A DNA stretch of 49,191 bases from Thalassospira xianhensis MCCC 1A02616 (GCF_003326475.1 NZ_JPWA01000036.1:1-49191), one strand, 5' to 3'; shown: positions 1-8,116, numbered from the stretch's first letter. Translations and numbers: made by a program. The notes: generated by a model not told the origin, from the sequence alone.

Positions 1-68
1 ATTTCTTTGGCAATCAGGCGCTTTTCATGCTGAGCAAATAACCAAGGGCAGATTGAACAGCTCAAGCA

Positions 69-440
69 CTATGCCGCGAGGCCGCGACTTGGTGCAGCCG
101 TCATTGCCTGTTCAATCTCATACTCGGCGAGAAACTCTCGGAACCGCTCTGCGTCAGAAGCGTGCCTGAAGGCAAGATGGGATGCCCGCTCCGTTACTGA
201 TAACCAACAGACATTCAGAGGGTCGATGTTCAGATAGATCCATTGACCTACTGGCCCGTTGTAACCACCCCGTAAATCAGATGGTCGCTCAACGCACCGA
301 ATGGTAAACATCTCATAAAATTGCTGGTCCGTCACAGAATAATCCAGACCGGCGATGTCATCTCTTAGGGTTCTTTCCGCCATTTTCTTCTCATCTGCTT
401 TTTGTGGCGCTGCCCGCATATCTCGGACCGCTGCAAACAA
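69..440 (-). CDS. Hypothetical protein, 123 aa
   Basis: I do not recognise this protein. It is soluble, with no membrane segment or signal peptide, and ends in a charged, probably helical stretch (residues about 95-113). The longest frame starts at TTG 440. ATG codons at 419 and 383 are alternatives, and the one at 383 has a GAGAAG stretch just upstream, so the start is uncertain. It follows the AbiE pair on the same strand but is separated from it by about 70 bp, so an operon is possible but not shown. The stop is close to the left edge and nothing recognisable lies beyond it. Confidence 0.55.
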   Translation of the reverse strand: MFAAVRDMRAAPQKADEKKMAERTLRDDIAGLDYSVTDQQFYEMFTIRCVERPSDLRGGYNGPVGQWIYLNIDPLNVCWLSVTERASHLAFRHASDAERFREFLAEYEIEQAMTAAPSRGLAA

Positions 441-510
441 TAGGTCTCACTAATGAAATCCTATCATCGCGCGGCGCAAGAGACGCACTTATCCTTTATT
501 GCGCCGATTT

Positions 511-1512
511 CTAATGTAGAAGATGCGGTCTGTCTATCGGTTTTTCTTCTATTTTTCCTTGGCGGCAAAGATTTTCTTGTCCCTCGATGCATAGTTGTTT
601 TGCTTCAACCTTGCATTGAGCGAGCTTAAGAGCGGGCCCGACACACGATCTAATCCAGGCGCAGGTGTCCACAAATGACTTTTTGTTTGCCACTCCAGCC
701 CGCTCCAGTAAGCGGCGGTAGTCTTCTTCGTGGATCAGTGCAAAGGTGTATGATAGAGCCACCACATCATCGATATCTGTAATCGGCACCTCTCGGGCGG
801 CAAACGTCGTTGCTATCGCTTCAGCCAACTCGTCTGCGTCCTCTACATGCTCAATCCAGGTTGCGATGTCGTAATAGTCTCGAAACCGAGTATTGTCGGC
901 TCCGAACATCACAGCAGCCCGGAGTTTCTCGGATAGAACATATGGCAAAGGGAGCATCCGAACGACCGGTTGTTCAATGACATCTGGGAATAGTGATGGG
1001 ACAGCACGAAATGGTGGCATTCCGTCGTGATAGGTTTCTCCCACCTGAACATCGACGGAAAGACGCATCTTCATTGAACCAAGATAAGCCCATACGTTCA
1101 GTTTACCCCCCGGGAGGCCTGCATGCGTGCGCTCTTTCTTGAATGAGGCCGTATCTGTTTCGAACTGCAAGCCGTCATCTGCATCAGTTTTCAGTATTTC
1201 AATCAGAACACTGCGAAGAGCATCTGCATCGGGCACCTTCAGATCGATGGAGAAATCAACGTCATTCGTTTGACGCTGATATAGTCCACCATTTTCTACT
1301 GCGAGCAGCATCGCCCCCTTCAAGCAGAAATTGTCTTTGTATCTGGACATTCCAAGGCGACGTAACACACCCTGTAGTCCAAAAATAGTCGAGAGATACT
1401 GCATATTAGTGCCCGAGGACCGAGCTTGAGACTTCAACTTCGCGGCCAAAGACTCTCCAAGGTTGGAGTTGTTGCTCTGGACTACCTCTTGGATTTCTAC
1501 GCCATTCCTCAT
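511..1512 (-). CDS. abiEii: AbiEii/AbiGii-type nucleotidyltransferase toxin
   Basis: Toxin half of a type IV (AbiE) toxin-antitoxin system. Family members are DNA polymerase beta-like nucleotidyltransferases; characterised relatives block growth or phage propagation by modifying RNA or nucleotides. The sequence shows KGAMLL at residues 65-70 and TNDVDFS at 82-88, the usual G-x-hLL and T-x-D-h-D-F motifs, and later EKLRAA and RFRDYYDIA (about 195-217), which fit the conserved K and R-x-x-D motifs of the family. At 333 aa it is somewhat longer than typical, with a basic C-terminal tail. The probable antitoxin ends 72 bp upstream. An AGGA Shine-Dalgarno lies about 9 bases before ATG 1512, directly after a perfect 11-bp hairpin. 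Confidence 0.85.
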   Translation of the reverse strand: MRNGVEIQEVVQSNNSNLGESLAAKLKSQARSSGTNMQYLSTIFGLQGVLRRLGMSRYKDNFCLKGAMLLAVENGGLYQRQTNDVDFSIDLKVPDADALRSVLIEILKTDADDGLQFETDTASFKKERTHAGLPGGKLNVWAYLGSMKMRLSVDVQVGETYHDGMPPFRAVPSLFPDVIEQPVVRMLPLPYVLSEKLRAAVMFGADNTRFRDYYDIATWIEHVEDADELAEAIATTFAAREVPITDIDDVVALSYTFALIHEEDYRRLLERAGVANKKSFVDTCAWIRSCVGPALKLAQCKVEAKQLCIEGQENLCRQGKIEEKPIDRPHLLH

Positions 1513-1526
1513 TTGCTTGTGTCCTA

Positions 1527-1568
1527 TAGGGCTATGGTAATCTCCTATGAAAATTTGCCATAGCCCTA
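1527..1568 (-). promoter_or_regulatory. Perfect 11-bp inverted repeat between antitoxin and toxin genes
   Basis: TAGGGCTATGG (1527-1537) and CCATAGCCCTA (1558-1568) are exact reverse complements separated by 20 bases. The stem sits in the 72-bp gap and ends just before the toxin's AGGA ribosome-binding site. It could be a partial terminator, an mRNA hairpin that limits toxin translation, or an operator bound by the antitoxin. No U-tract follows the stem on the transcribed strand, which weakens the terminator reading. Confidence 0.6.
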
Positions 1569-1584
1569 CGCAAGAAACGAATAC

Positions 1585-2157
1585 CTAGTTAGAAGAGTGT
1601 GCGCGAACGGCAAGAATGGCAGCGCGTGTGACGGCGCTAGCGCCGACATTATCCATAGCCTCCGTCAAGTCGCAGAATGTGGACCCTGACCGCGGAGCTA
1701 CTTTGGAGGCAAATAAACTCAGAGCCTCAAGCGCCTCCTCTGTTTGAATGCAGCCTCTTTTAGACACAAGAGGGCAACTTTCCAGCATCATAACTACTGT
1801 GTGAGCAGGGTCATACATTTTGACGGGAACATTGCAGTCCAGGACGACATCCACAACACCATGCTCATGGGGCATCGGAGCAAACCTGACTAACTTGGCA
1901 CCACCATAGGCCTTTCCACGTGGTACGGAAAGCCATGTCGAGACGGGGTTCTGAAGGGTAAGGCCCCAATACAAAGCAGCGGACAGATAAGACACAACAG
2001 AACCGGGATGAGCAAGGAAAGCTGCCGCAGTGTCTTCGTCAAAGAAGACAGGCGCAGACGCATCCCGGACCACACCACGATGCTCCGTCCTCTCCACAAG
2101 GAGGTGATCAGGAACTTCGTCAAAGCGATATAAAACCGGATTGTCAAACTTTTCCAT
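1585..2157 (-). CDS. abiEi: AbiEi-like antitoxin, apparently lacking the N-terminal winged helix
   Basis: Probable antitoxin and repressor of the AbiE pair. The central part (residues about 50-125) follows the AbiEi C-terminal domain: a VVSYLSAALYWGL stretch, then WLSVPRGK, then the V-P-V-K-M-Y-D-P-A-H-T-V block. Known AbiEi proteins carry an N-terminal winged helix that binds the promoter; here only about 45 residues precede the domain and no helix-turn-helix is obvious. The start is ATG 2157, with GGAGG 6 bases upstream, rather than the in-frame codon 21 bases earlier. The order antitoxin then toxin is usual. If the winged helix is really missing, autoregulation must work differently. Confidence 0.75.
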   Translation of the reverse strand: MEKFDNPVLYRFDEVPDHLLVERTEHRGVVRDASAPVFFDEDTAAAFLAHPGSVVSYLSAALYWGLTLQNPVSTWLSVPRGKAYGGAKLVRFAPMPHEHGVVDVVLDCNVPVKMYDPAHTVVMMLESCPLVSKRGCIQTEEALEALSLFASKVAPRSGSTFCDLTEAMDNVGASAVTRAAILAVRAHSSN

Positions 2158-2186
2158 GATAACCTCCACCACAAGCAATTTTGTTG

Positions 2187-2215
2187 AGAATATATCTTGG
2201 CCCTGTGTTTGTCAA
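2187..2215 (-). promoter_or_regulatory. Promoter of the AbiE operon
   Basis: On the minus strand TTGACA (2215-2210) is followed after 17 bases by TATTCT (2192-2187); the overlapping TATATT is an alternative -10. The site lies 30 bases upstream of the antitoxin start. The -35 is part of the longer TGTTGACA string that recurs in intergenic regions of this window. Confidence 0.6.
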
Positions 2216-2244
2216 CATTTATCGAAGGGTTTCACCTTCGCTAG

Positions 2245-2278
2245 CAGCGCCCCAAACTCCTGAAAAATAAGGGCGCTG
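2245..2278 (-). terminator. Possible terminator downstream of argS
   Basis: CAGCGCCC (2245-2252) pairs with GGGCGCTG (2271-2278), an 8-bp GC-rich stem 25 bases beyond the argS stop codon. No U-tract follows the stem (the T-rich run is in the loop), so this may be a weak or Rho-assisted terminator. Confidence 0.4.
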
Positions 2279-2302
2279 TTAACAGTGTGGGTGGCTTCCG
2301 TG

Positions 2303-4051
2303 CTACATCTTCTTGGGAATCTGACAGCCCAAGAGTACCAACGCGTGTTCCAGGGTCTGAACGGCTACGGATGCCAGTGCAATACGGCTTGATTTCAGTC
2401 TTGTATCTGTTTCTGTTGATACCGGGCATGTCGCATAGAACCGGTTTAGCGCCGCCGCACACTCAAACGACCAGTTGACCAGGAGATGGGGTGCGCTGGC
2501 CGCTGCCGAGCTATGAACGGCGCTTCCGAAATTCAAGATATGGTTGCACAACTCCCGCATAATCGGGACGTCAAAGCAGATCGCGGAGACGTCAGCGTCT
2601 GTCTGTTGGTCTAGAAGTTTGCGCATCCGAACAACGCTATACAATAGGTAAGGGCCTGTCCGTCCTTCAAACGACACAGCTTTGTCTACGTCCAGGGAAT
2701 ACCCACTCTGCCGGTGGGTCGACAGGTCAGCAATACGCAAAGCCGCCGTCGCAATCATAGATGAAAGCTCTTCAGCATCATCTGGAGGGGTATCGTTAAG
2801 ACGTTCCAATGCCGTGGTGGCAACAACGTCAAGTAACGATGTCAAAGGCATCACATTCCCGTCCCGCGTCTTGAAGGGCTTGCCATCGGAACCGTTAACG
2901 GTTCCAAAGCCAACATGTTCAATGACCAGATTGTCCCATGCCGGAATCATGCCCACCGCACGCTTGATTTGAAGGAAGTGCAGCGCCTGACGTTCGTCAA
3001 CGACATACAGGATGCGGTCAGGGTTAAAGTCTCGCACGCGCGCAAGAACTGTTGCGATGTCTGTTGTTGCATAGAGAGTGCTTCCATCCTCCTTACTGAG
3101 GAATACAGGAGGAACGTCGTATTTGTCTTCAGGTAGACGAACATCGACAATTGTGTCTCCTTCTTCCTCCGTGGAGGCACCGGCTGCCGCAAAAAGCTCC
3201 AGAACTTCGGGGATGTCTTTGTGAGCGTCAGCTTCCCCCAAAGTCAGGTCGAAATGTGCACCCAACTGTTCGCAGACCTGAAGGATATCTTTCTTGCAAG
3301 CGCCAGAAACCTTCTCCCATAGATCCGTGAGAGCCGGGTCGCCCTCTTGCAGCCGCACTGTGGTTTCCTTCGCTTGCATTTTACGTGCTAGGTCTTCCTT
3401 GCATGCCGCGGAGCCTGACGGGTAAAGGTCTGCAATCTCTGACGGCGAGATTGGCGGATATTCAGGATATTCCGACTGTTTGCTATCGAACCATGGAAGG
3501 TCGGGCATCCGATGCTTCAGCTCCTCAAGGATGATGCCACTTGGCATTCCCCAATCACCGAAATGAATGTCTGATGTAACGCGGTGACCCAACGAAATCA
3601 GAATGCGCCGCAGTGCCTCACCGAGAAACAGCGAGCGCATATGGCCAACATGCATTGGTTTGATGTTTGGCCCACCAAAATCGAGAATAATCGTTTCCGG
3701 GGAATCTGCTTGAGCGATCCCATGGTTCGGGTCCGACTGCACAGCACCAAGCGCCAGCTTTAATGCCTCATCCGAAAACAGGATGTTCACAAAACCAGGG
3801 TAGCAGGCGGTGGCAACCGCCACGTAATCAAATGCGTTCAGATGACTTGCGATTTTTTCCGCGATACGCATCGGGGTAGTCCGCATCGGGGTTGTCCGCA
3901 GTACCTTTTCGGCTGCGAAAGCCACATTCAGGGCAACATCACCTTGTTCGGGGAGAGGGCAGGCCATGGTGGAAACGGAGATCTCCACCCCCAGGTCCTC
4001 CGCCAGATAAGCGGCAACATCAGAAGTCAGACTGCAAATATGCTTGTGCAT
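2303..4051 (-). CDS. argS: Arginyl-tRNA synthetase (plasmid-borne copy)
   Basis: Class I aminoacyl-tRNA synthetase that charges tRNA-Arg with arginine in the cytoplasm. It has the full architecture: an N-terminal additional domain (about 1-110), the signature HVGH in PMHVGHMRS (about residue 135), GKPFKTRDG at the KMSKS position, and a DALR-type anticodon-binding domain ending in a typical ALVLLG block. At 582 aa it has near-normal length and appears intact. Start ATG 4051 has GAGG 7 bases upstream. A 15-bp tandem duplication at 3868-3897 encodes TTPMR twice in the N-terminal domain. Because chromosomes carry an essential argS, this is likely a second copy; the reason could be inhibitor resistance or tRNA-Arg-directed stress. 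An arginine-rich leader ORF and hairpin upstream suggest attenuation by Arg-tRNA supply. Confidence 0.95.
   Translation of the reverse strand: MHKHICSLTSDVAAYLAEDLGVEISVSTMACPLPEQGDVALNVAFAAEKVLRTTPMRTTPMRIAEKIASHLNAFDYVAVATACYPGFVNILFSDEALKLALGAVQSDPNHGIAQADSPETIILDFGGPNIKPMHVGHMRSLFLGEALRRILISLGHRVTSDIHFGDWGMPSGIILEELKHRMPDLPWFDSKQSEYPEYPPISPSEIADLYPSGSAACKEDLARKMQAKETTVRLQEGDPALTDLWEKVSGACKKDILQVCEQLGAHFDLTLGEADAHKDIPEVLELFAAAGASTEEEGDTIVDVRLPEDKYDVPPVFLSKEDGSTLYATTDIATVLARVRDFNPDRILYVVDERQALHFLQIKRAVGMIPAWDNLVIEHVGFGTVNGSDGKPFKTRDGNVMPLTSLLDVVATTALERLNDTPPDDAEELSSMIATAALRIADLSTHRQSGYSLDVDKAVSFEGRTGPYLLYSVVRMRKLLDQQTDADVSAICFDVPIMRELCNHILNFGSAVHSSAAASAPHLLVNWSFECAAALNRFYATCPVSTETDTRLKSSRIALASVAVQTLEHALVLLGCQIPKKM
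3868..3897. repeat. 15-bp tandem duplication inside argS
   Basis: Two adjacent copies of GCATCGGGGT(A/T)GTCC differ at one base and keep the reading frame, duplicating five residues (TTPMR) near residues 53-62. It looks like a recent slippage duplication in the N-terminal domain. Confidence 0.85.
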
Positions 4052-4082
4052 TACGATCCTCGGGTGTTCGGTAAGAAAACTT

Positions 4083-4106
4083 CCCGAGATTGCACTTTAT
4101 CCCGGG
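4083..4106 (-). terminator. Attenuator-like hairpin between the leader ORF and argS
   Basis: In the minus-strand RNA, CCCGGGAU (4106-4099) pairs with AUCUCGGG (4090-4083) over 8 bp including one G-U, around an 8-base loop, and is followed by AAGUUUUCUU. It begins 2 bases after the leader stop codon and ends 32 bases before the argS start. A competing 6-bp pairing is possible between CCGAGA in the leader's last codons (4122-4117) and UCUCGG in the 3' arm (4089-4084). A further hairpin, AGGCC with GGCCU (4125-4110), overlaps the leader's end. These mutually exclusive structures are what transcription attenuation needs. Confidence 0.55.
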
Positions 4107-4107
4107 G

Positions 4108-4260
4108 TCAGGCCTGTCTCGGCCTGCGACGCAGCAATATCTTTGATTTATGTCGACGGAGCCTCATCTCTTGCCGATGAGACGCGTGACCCTGTGTGCG
4201 CATCCACCTTCGTCGCTGAGCAGCCTTCAGCTTGTATTCCAGTGTAGGTTCCATACTCAT
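4108..4260 (-). CDS. Arginine-rich leader peptide upstream of argS
   Basis: A 50-residue ORF with 12 arginines, four of them clustered in its last eight residues (RRRRPRQA: codons CGT CGC AGG, one unread A-line excepted; by codon the tail reads CGT, CGC, AGG, CCG, AGA). Six of the 12 Arg codons are AGA, AGG or CGG and three are CGA, often slowly translated. Start ATG 4260 has AGG about 5 bases upstream and lies about 27 bases after the predicted transcription start. The stop is followed at once by a terminator-like hairpin and then argS. I infer a regulatory leader peptide: ribosome stalling at Arg codons when charged tRNA-Arg is scarce would favour read-through. A small basic functional protein is the alternative. 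Confidence 0.5.
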   Translation of the reverse strand: MSMEPTLEYKLKAAQRRRWMRTQGHASHRQEMRLRRHKSKILLRRRPRQA

Positions 4261-4292
4261 TTCGCCTAAAGGTATTTGGCAGGAGAACGCAT

Positions 4293-4321
4293 ACAATACG
4301 CCACCCCGAAATTGTTGACAA
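4293..4321 (-). promoter_or_regulatory. Promoter of the leader-argS unit
   Basis: On the minus strand TTGTCA (4321-4316), a 17-base spacer, then TATTGT (4298-4293). Transcription would start near 4286, before the leader ORF. The -35 region overlaps the near-palindrome TTGTTGACAACAA. Confidence 0.55.
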
Positions 4322-4324
4322 CAA

Positions 4325-5428
4325 CTAAAACGAAAGAGAACCTATTTCTTCTTCGGCTAAGTAAGGGTCTGCACACTGAAATCCTTTTCCCAGGAAAGAA
4401 GATTTCTGATACACATACTCAATTCCTGAATGCACAAGATACAGGGCCGGAAGTCCTTTGAATGTCGAGACGTGATACGAGACGTGATAATCCTTCTTCA
4501 AGGAAAGGACCCCATTCTCGTACTCGGGGAAATTTTGGTGAAGCAGGGCAAGCCCAGACTTACTGCTTCCCTGCCCAAGCAGCTTCACGAATTCATCGTA
4601 ATTGATGTCCCTGGATGCAGGACTGTCTATCATATCATTGATATCGTCGCCATTGGCCGAGACGCAGTTCGTGACAAACCTGAACTGGGCTGTCTGATGT
4701 GCAAACGGATTTATCTTAAACTGGTCTGGCAATTCGATAATGTTGTCGTCATCGTCAACCTCTGTCCGGTCGGCCAAAGAGCTATCAAAACGGGACAGGC
4801 TGTCATTAAAAATGACTCCTCTCGGAGCGGACAGACTATCAACGTCCAGACGTTCATTCCACCAGCACCCCACGAGCTCTGGAACTTGTTTTCGAAGTTC
4901 ATCTTCCGCCCAGAAGGAAATCGCGAAATCATCTGCAATAAACCCCGCCGCAGATTCCAGCACATCCCCCGTAAAGCGGGCGCGCTTCGCTCCGGCAGAT
5001 GTGAGAGTAAGTCTTCGGGCAGACCGGACGAGATCTTCGAAGCCCTGATCGACCTCCATCTCTAAATGTTCCCAGGCTTCAGCCTCGGTAGCAAAACACG
5101 TCTCTCGAAACTGCTCGGTTTCACAATCAATCTCACGCGCGACAAAAACTTCTGCCCAGTCAACAAGCCCCTTACTCATGGCATATGTGGTCCCTGCCCC
5201 CCACATATCCGCGTCAACAGTTGTCATGTCCAAGAAAAGGGCATCGGCACATGCAAGCTGATGCACCGGTGCCCCGCCAAGCTTTGCTATCTCGTCCCAG
5301 ATGTTTGGTGTAACCGACACAGAAAGCCCGTCACCTTCCCATGAGGAAGCGTAATTGGCACCCTTATTCTTGGCATCCATTGTTCCGACATGAAAGACGA
5401 CGGGTATGTGGCGAACACTTACCTGCAT
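4325..5428 (-). CDS. Hypothetical protein, 367 aa
   Basis: I do not recognise a domain. The N-terminus (VRHIPVVFHVGTM, then ASSWEGDGLSVS) resembles the opening of uncharacterised plasmid proteins. A segment about residues 112-130 contains FATEAEAWEHLEME, a short motif of a kind that recurs in several unknown proteins of this window. The middle is acidic (EVDDDDNIIELPDQ) and there is no membrane segment or signal peptide. Start ATG 5428 has AAGG about 9 bases upstream. It lies 22 bases downstream of the next gene on the same strand, so the two are probably co-transcribed. It ends next to the argS promoter. Confidence 0.75.
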   Translation of the reverse strand: MQVSVRHIPVVFHVGTMDAKNKGANYASSWEGDGLSVSVTPNIWDEIAKLGGAPVHQLACADALFLDMTTVDADMWGAGTTYAMSKGLVDWAEVFVAREIDCETEQFRETCFATEAEAWEHLEMEVDQGFEDLVRSARRLTLTSAGAKRARFTGDVLESAAGFIADDFAISFWAEDELRKQVPELVGCWWNERLDVDSLSAPRGVIFNDSLSRFDSSLADRTEVDDDDNIIELPDQFKINPFAHQTAQFRFVTNCVSANGDDINDMIDSPASRDINYDEFVKLLGQGSSKSGLALLHQNFPEYENGVLSLKKDYHVSYHVSTFKGLPALYLVHSGIEYVYQKSSFLGKGFQCADPYLAEEEIGSLSF

Positions 5429-5450
5429 GATTTATAGCCTTGGTAACAGA

Positions 5451-5885
5451 TTACATTGAGGGGCCTGTTGGACCAGTCTCAGATGTTAGCTCCATTGATT
5501 GAACTCGGTCATTTGTGTAAATCACCGAACGAGCCAACGCCAGTCCTTTAACCACTTCTGACTGCCCTTCTACGCCGCGGAATACGAACAGTGCCGGAAA
5601 CTCGCTGGGAGACAGTGACGACCGGACCCAAACAATGTCATCGGGTGACTGCATACTGATAACGTCAGTGTAATGGCTATCGGCCGAGGTCGCCAACCTG
5701 AGCAGATCACCTGCAATCTCTCTTGCAGCCGGGGTGTCATTCTCGCGCAGGAAGGAAATGTCTTCTGCTGACAGAAGATGTGACTGTGTGAGCAATCGTT
5801 CAATCAGGTCGACCGGCTCCCCTGCGTTCGCAAGGAAGTTTCTGAGGTCGGTGATTGACGGTTTGTTATCGTTGGCATGCGTCAT
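5451..5885 (-). CDS. Hypothetical protein, 144 aa
   Basis: A soluble protein of unknown function. I chose ATG 5885 (MTHANDNKPS) over the codon at 5924 because AGG lies about 8 bases upstream. The N-terminal half looks helical (DLRNFLANAGEPVDLIERLL), the C-terminal half more strand-like. It is probably in an operon with the 367-aa gene 22 bases downstream. The MTHANDNKP-style N-terminus is common among small alphaproteobacterial plasmid proteins, but no function follows from it. Confidence 0.6.
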   Translation of the reverse strand: MTHANDNKPSITDLRNFLANAGEPVDLIERLLTQSHLLSAEDISFLRENDTPAAREIAGDLLRLATSADSHYTDVISMQSPDDIVWVRSSLSPSEFPALFVFRGVEGQSEVVKGLALARSVIYTNDRVQSMELTSETGPTGPSM

Positions 5886-5989
5886 TGGTAACCTGCGTCT
5901 TTGGAAACAAAAGGTATCGTCCAATCAATGATGCGATAGCCTCATGCAAGAGACGCAGAAATTAACGGTTCTTAGATTGTGTTTGACAG

Positions 5990-6199
5990 CTACCAACTGA
6001 CAATGCGAGGCAGGTTGGCAACCAATGCAAGCCCGATGATGGAGATTGTGATTGCTGTATAAACAGCCGTCAGATGCGGCCAGTTCACTTTGGCCAAACC
6101 TATGGCTGCGGAAGCACGCCTTCTATGAGGTTTCATCCCCTTGAGTGATGGCGGTTCAACATGCGGCATGAACTTGCGGGGGCGTACCGAGCTTCTCAT
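5990..6199 (-). CDS. Small putative tail-anchored membrane protein, 69 aa
   Basis: A basic N-terminal region rich in Arg, Lys and Pro is followed by one hydrophobic segment near the C-terminus (TAITISIIGLALVANL), giving a predicted tail-anchored topology with the basic part in the cytoplasm. ATG 6199 is preceded by GAGAG about 5 bases upstream. The frame stays open to 6427, but the extra 76 residues have no good ribosome-binding site. Function unknown. Confidence 0.4.
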   Translation of the reverse strand: MRSSVRPRKFMPHVEPPSLKGMKPHRRRASAAIGLAKVNWPHLTAVYTAITISIIGLALVANLPRIVSW

Positions 6200-6570
6200 T
6201 TGTCTCTCATGAATGGGTAAGGATGTTCGACAAATGATTGTGCCGTCATCGTGATTAATGCCTGACAACTTAAAGCAGTTTTCCATAGTTTGAAAGCAAA
6301 AAACAAGGAAAACTTTGAGTTGATCAACTCGACGGGCATTTCGAACTAAGGTATTCGGTGTATGAGTAAGAAATGTTGCAGGCAGGGGCTTGCGCACATT
6401 TGAGCCGGTTGAGCTGCCCGTCGGCATTACTCTCTGTCACTTCGTTCGTTGAGCAGAACCCCCGAATTTTCCTTGAAAAAGAATAAGTGCTCAGGAATCC
6501 ACCGCAAAGCACCGTCTATTGCTTGTTGATGGAATATTGTATGTTTGAAATCAAATCCTATAGGTGAAAC
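6200..6570. other. 371-bp stretch without a supported gene
   Basis: Divergent regulatory region between the small membrane-protein gene (minus) and the 491-aa gene (plus). It holds the recurrent intergenic motif as AAGGAAAAC at 6305-6313 and a TTTTCCTT variant at 6477-6484. Short frames on both strands lack credible starts or recognisable content. No clear promoter pair could be fixed. Confidence 0.5.
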
Positions 6571-8046
6571 ATGACAACCTGGCCAAAACTGACTGAAGAA
6601 GTCCCTGTCGATAACGACTTGATTGTCGAGCTTCTTGATACAGAGGAAAAGCTCACAATGATGGGAAAGCTCTTGGAGAACGGGCTTTCTGTTCATGCGA
6701 ATGTGTACGTTCCACAGTGCATCCGCGGTGAGAAGCAGATTTTCCAGTTACTGGACGGGGCGACCAGGAATGTGGTCGCGTGCGGCGAACTCAAAGTCGT
6801 CGGCGACCAAGTGAAAGCCATGTTCGTTCGTGGTTACCGGAACCAAGAGTTCACCGAAGGCTCAGAGTATCACGATGCAGTAATGGAATATCTGCGTAAG
6901 GTCAATTCGCGCGAGGTCCCCTTGATAACGGACGAAATCGCCGATGGACTGTTCAAGCAGAGCTCGCCTTCCGTGACAAATGAATGGCAAGTGGCCGTTG
7001 CCACCGCTTCTGAAAAAGGTGTTTCGCCTTTCGCTGCGCTGATCGCTGGAAATCCGGAGCCAGTTCTCGCGGCGGAGTACGGCAAGGATGACCATGAGAA
7101 CGTTACTTGGCCATCGATTGCTCCGAAGTTTACGGCTAAGAATGGATATGTCCTTGAACACGTCACCAGTAGCAATGAGTTGCTGACCATTGGAGAGAAA
7201 CTCGAAGGTTCGATGATTGTTGCCTGGAAGCGCGCGGCATTGAAATCGAAAGAGGGCGAAGTCGCTTATGTCGCGGTCGCTCGTCCTGGTCAGGATGGTG
7301 ACCTTATCGCCTTCACTGAACTACAAGTTCACCCACGCTCAAGTGTCAACCGGAATAACCAGCAAATCTTCGTCACCGGTATCTTCGGCGAATTCGATGC
7401 TAAGGTTACTCCTGACATTAGTGATGCGGTCTCTGAGTTTGTTAAGCAGCTGCCACACTCACTGACTGTCACTCTGGAGCCAGGAAGGTTTGCTCTTCCA
7501 CGCCCACCACTAGATGAGCACGGGACTGAATACTTGACCCCGTTGTTCCGCTTCAACGAGTATGGCGAACCTGACTTGACCTGTCACATCGTCCGGTCGC
7601 AGCCAGAGGACCCTTATCTGACTGCGTTTGACGAGGCCGCGGAAATTATCAGTTGGGATGGCCTGACTGAACCCTACACCTCGCCGAATGGATGGTGCGT
7701 TTTCCCCGTGACTTCCAGCGACGAATTAGCCGCTCTAGCCAAGGCCGGTGCTACAGGGCTAAACCAGATGCTCCCCGTGCAATGTTTCAACGGCGACCTT
7801 CAGATTGTGATGCTGGTTGACGCGCAAGGTGAGGCAAGATCCACCGCCTTCGTCCGAAGTGAGCAAGGCAAGCTCATTTCTTGGCGGCATAATGCGTTCA
7901 AAGGTCAGGCGGATGTCTCAGATGAAGAACGTGAAGCTTTGAGCCAATGGATTGACGCAGTTCACTCCAAGCAGATCGATGTCGCGCTGTCCTTGGGTGA
8001 TGGGTCCTTTGAACCGGTCGGCTCCACATCCGCTCTGAAAATGTAA
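6571..8046 (+). CDS. Three-module protein of unknown function (possibly degenerate PcfJ-like repeats)
   Basis: 491 aa. Three divergent copies of a roughly 115-residue module can be seen, starting near residues 1, 179 and 360. Each has an entry stretch, then a V-T-S-x-x-E-L-type helix, then a strand-rich part and a final helix. Copy 3 (LTEPYTSPNGW, PVTSSDEL) is closely matched by the single-module protein encoded next door (LTEPYTALNG, PVSNQTEL). The order recalls the C-terminal domain of PcfJ-family plasmid proteins, but the His-Cys pair typical there is absent, so the link is weak. Start ATG 6571 has AGGTG about 6 bases upstream. A strong hairpin follows the stop. Confidence 0.75.
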   Translation: MTTWPKLTEEVPVDNDLIVELLDTEEKLTMMGKLLENGLSVHANVYVPQCIRGEKQIFQLLDGATRNVVACGELKVVGDQVKAMFVRGYRNQEFTEGSEYHDAVMEYLRKVNSREVPLITDEIADGLFKQSSPSVTNEWQVAVATASEKGVSPFAALIAGNPEPVLAAEYGKDDHENVTWPSIAPKFTAKNGYVLEHVTSSNELLTIGEKLEGSMIVAWKRAALKSKEGEVAYVAVARPGQDGDLIAFTELQVHPRSSVNRNNQQIFVTGIFGEFDAKVTPDISDAVSEFVKQLPHSLTVTLEPGRFALPRPPLDEHGTEYLTPLFRFNEYGEPDLTCHIVRSQPEDPYLTAFDEAAEIISWDGLTEPYTSPNGWCVFPVTSSDELAALAKAGATGLNQMLPVQCFNGDLQIVMLVDAQGEARSTAFVRSEQGKLISWRHNAFKGQADVSDEEREALSQWIDAVHSKQIDVALSLGDGSFEPVGSTSALKM

Positions 8047-8057
8047 CAGCGACGAAC

Positions 8058-8085
8058 AGAAGGAGCAGACCATTCTGCTCCTTCT
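8058..8085 (+). terminator. Perfect 12-bp hairpin after the three-module gene
   Basis: AGAAGGAGCAGA (8058-8069) and TCTGCTCCTTCT (8074-8085) pair perfectly around a 4-base loop, 12 bases after the stop. The T-tract is poor (TTCTTAC). It probably terminates or reduces read-through into the single-module paralog downstream. Confidence 0.7.
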
Positions 8086-8116
8086 TACAAAATGCAATCA
8101 GCCAGGGACAGGGGCT

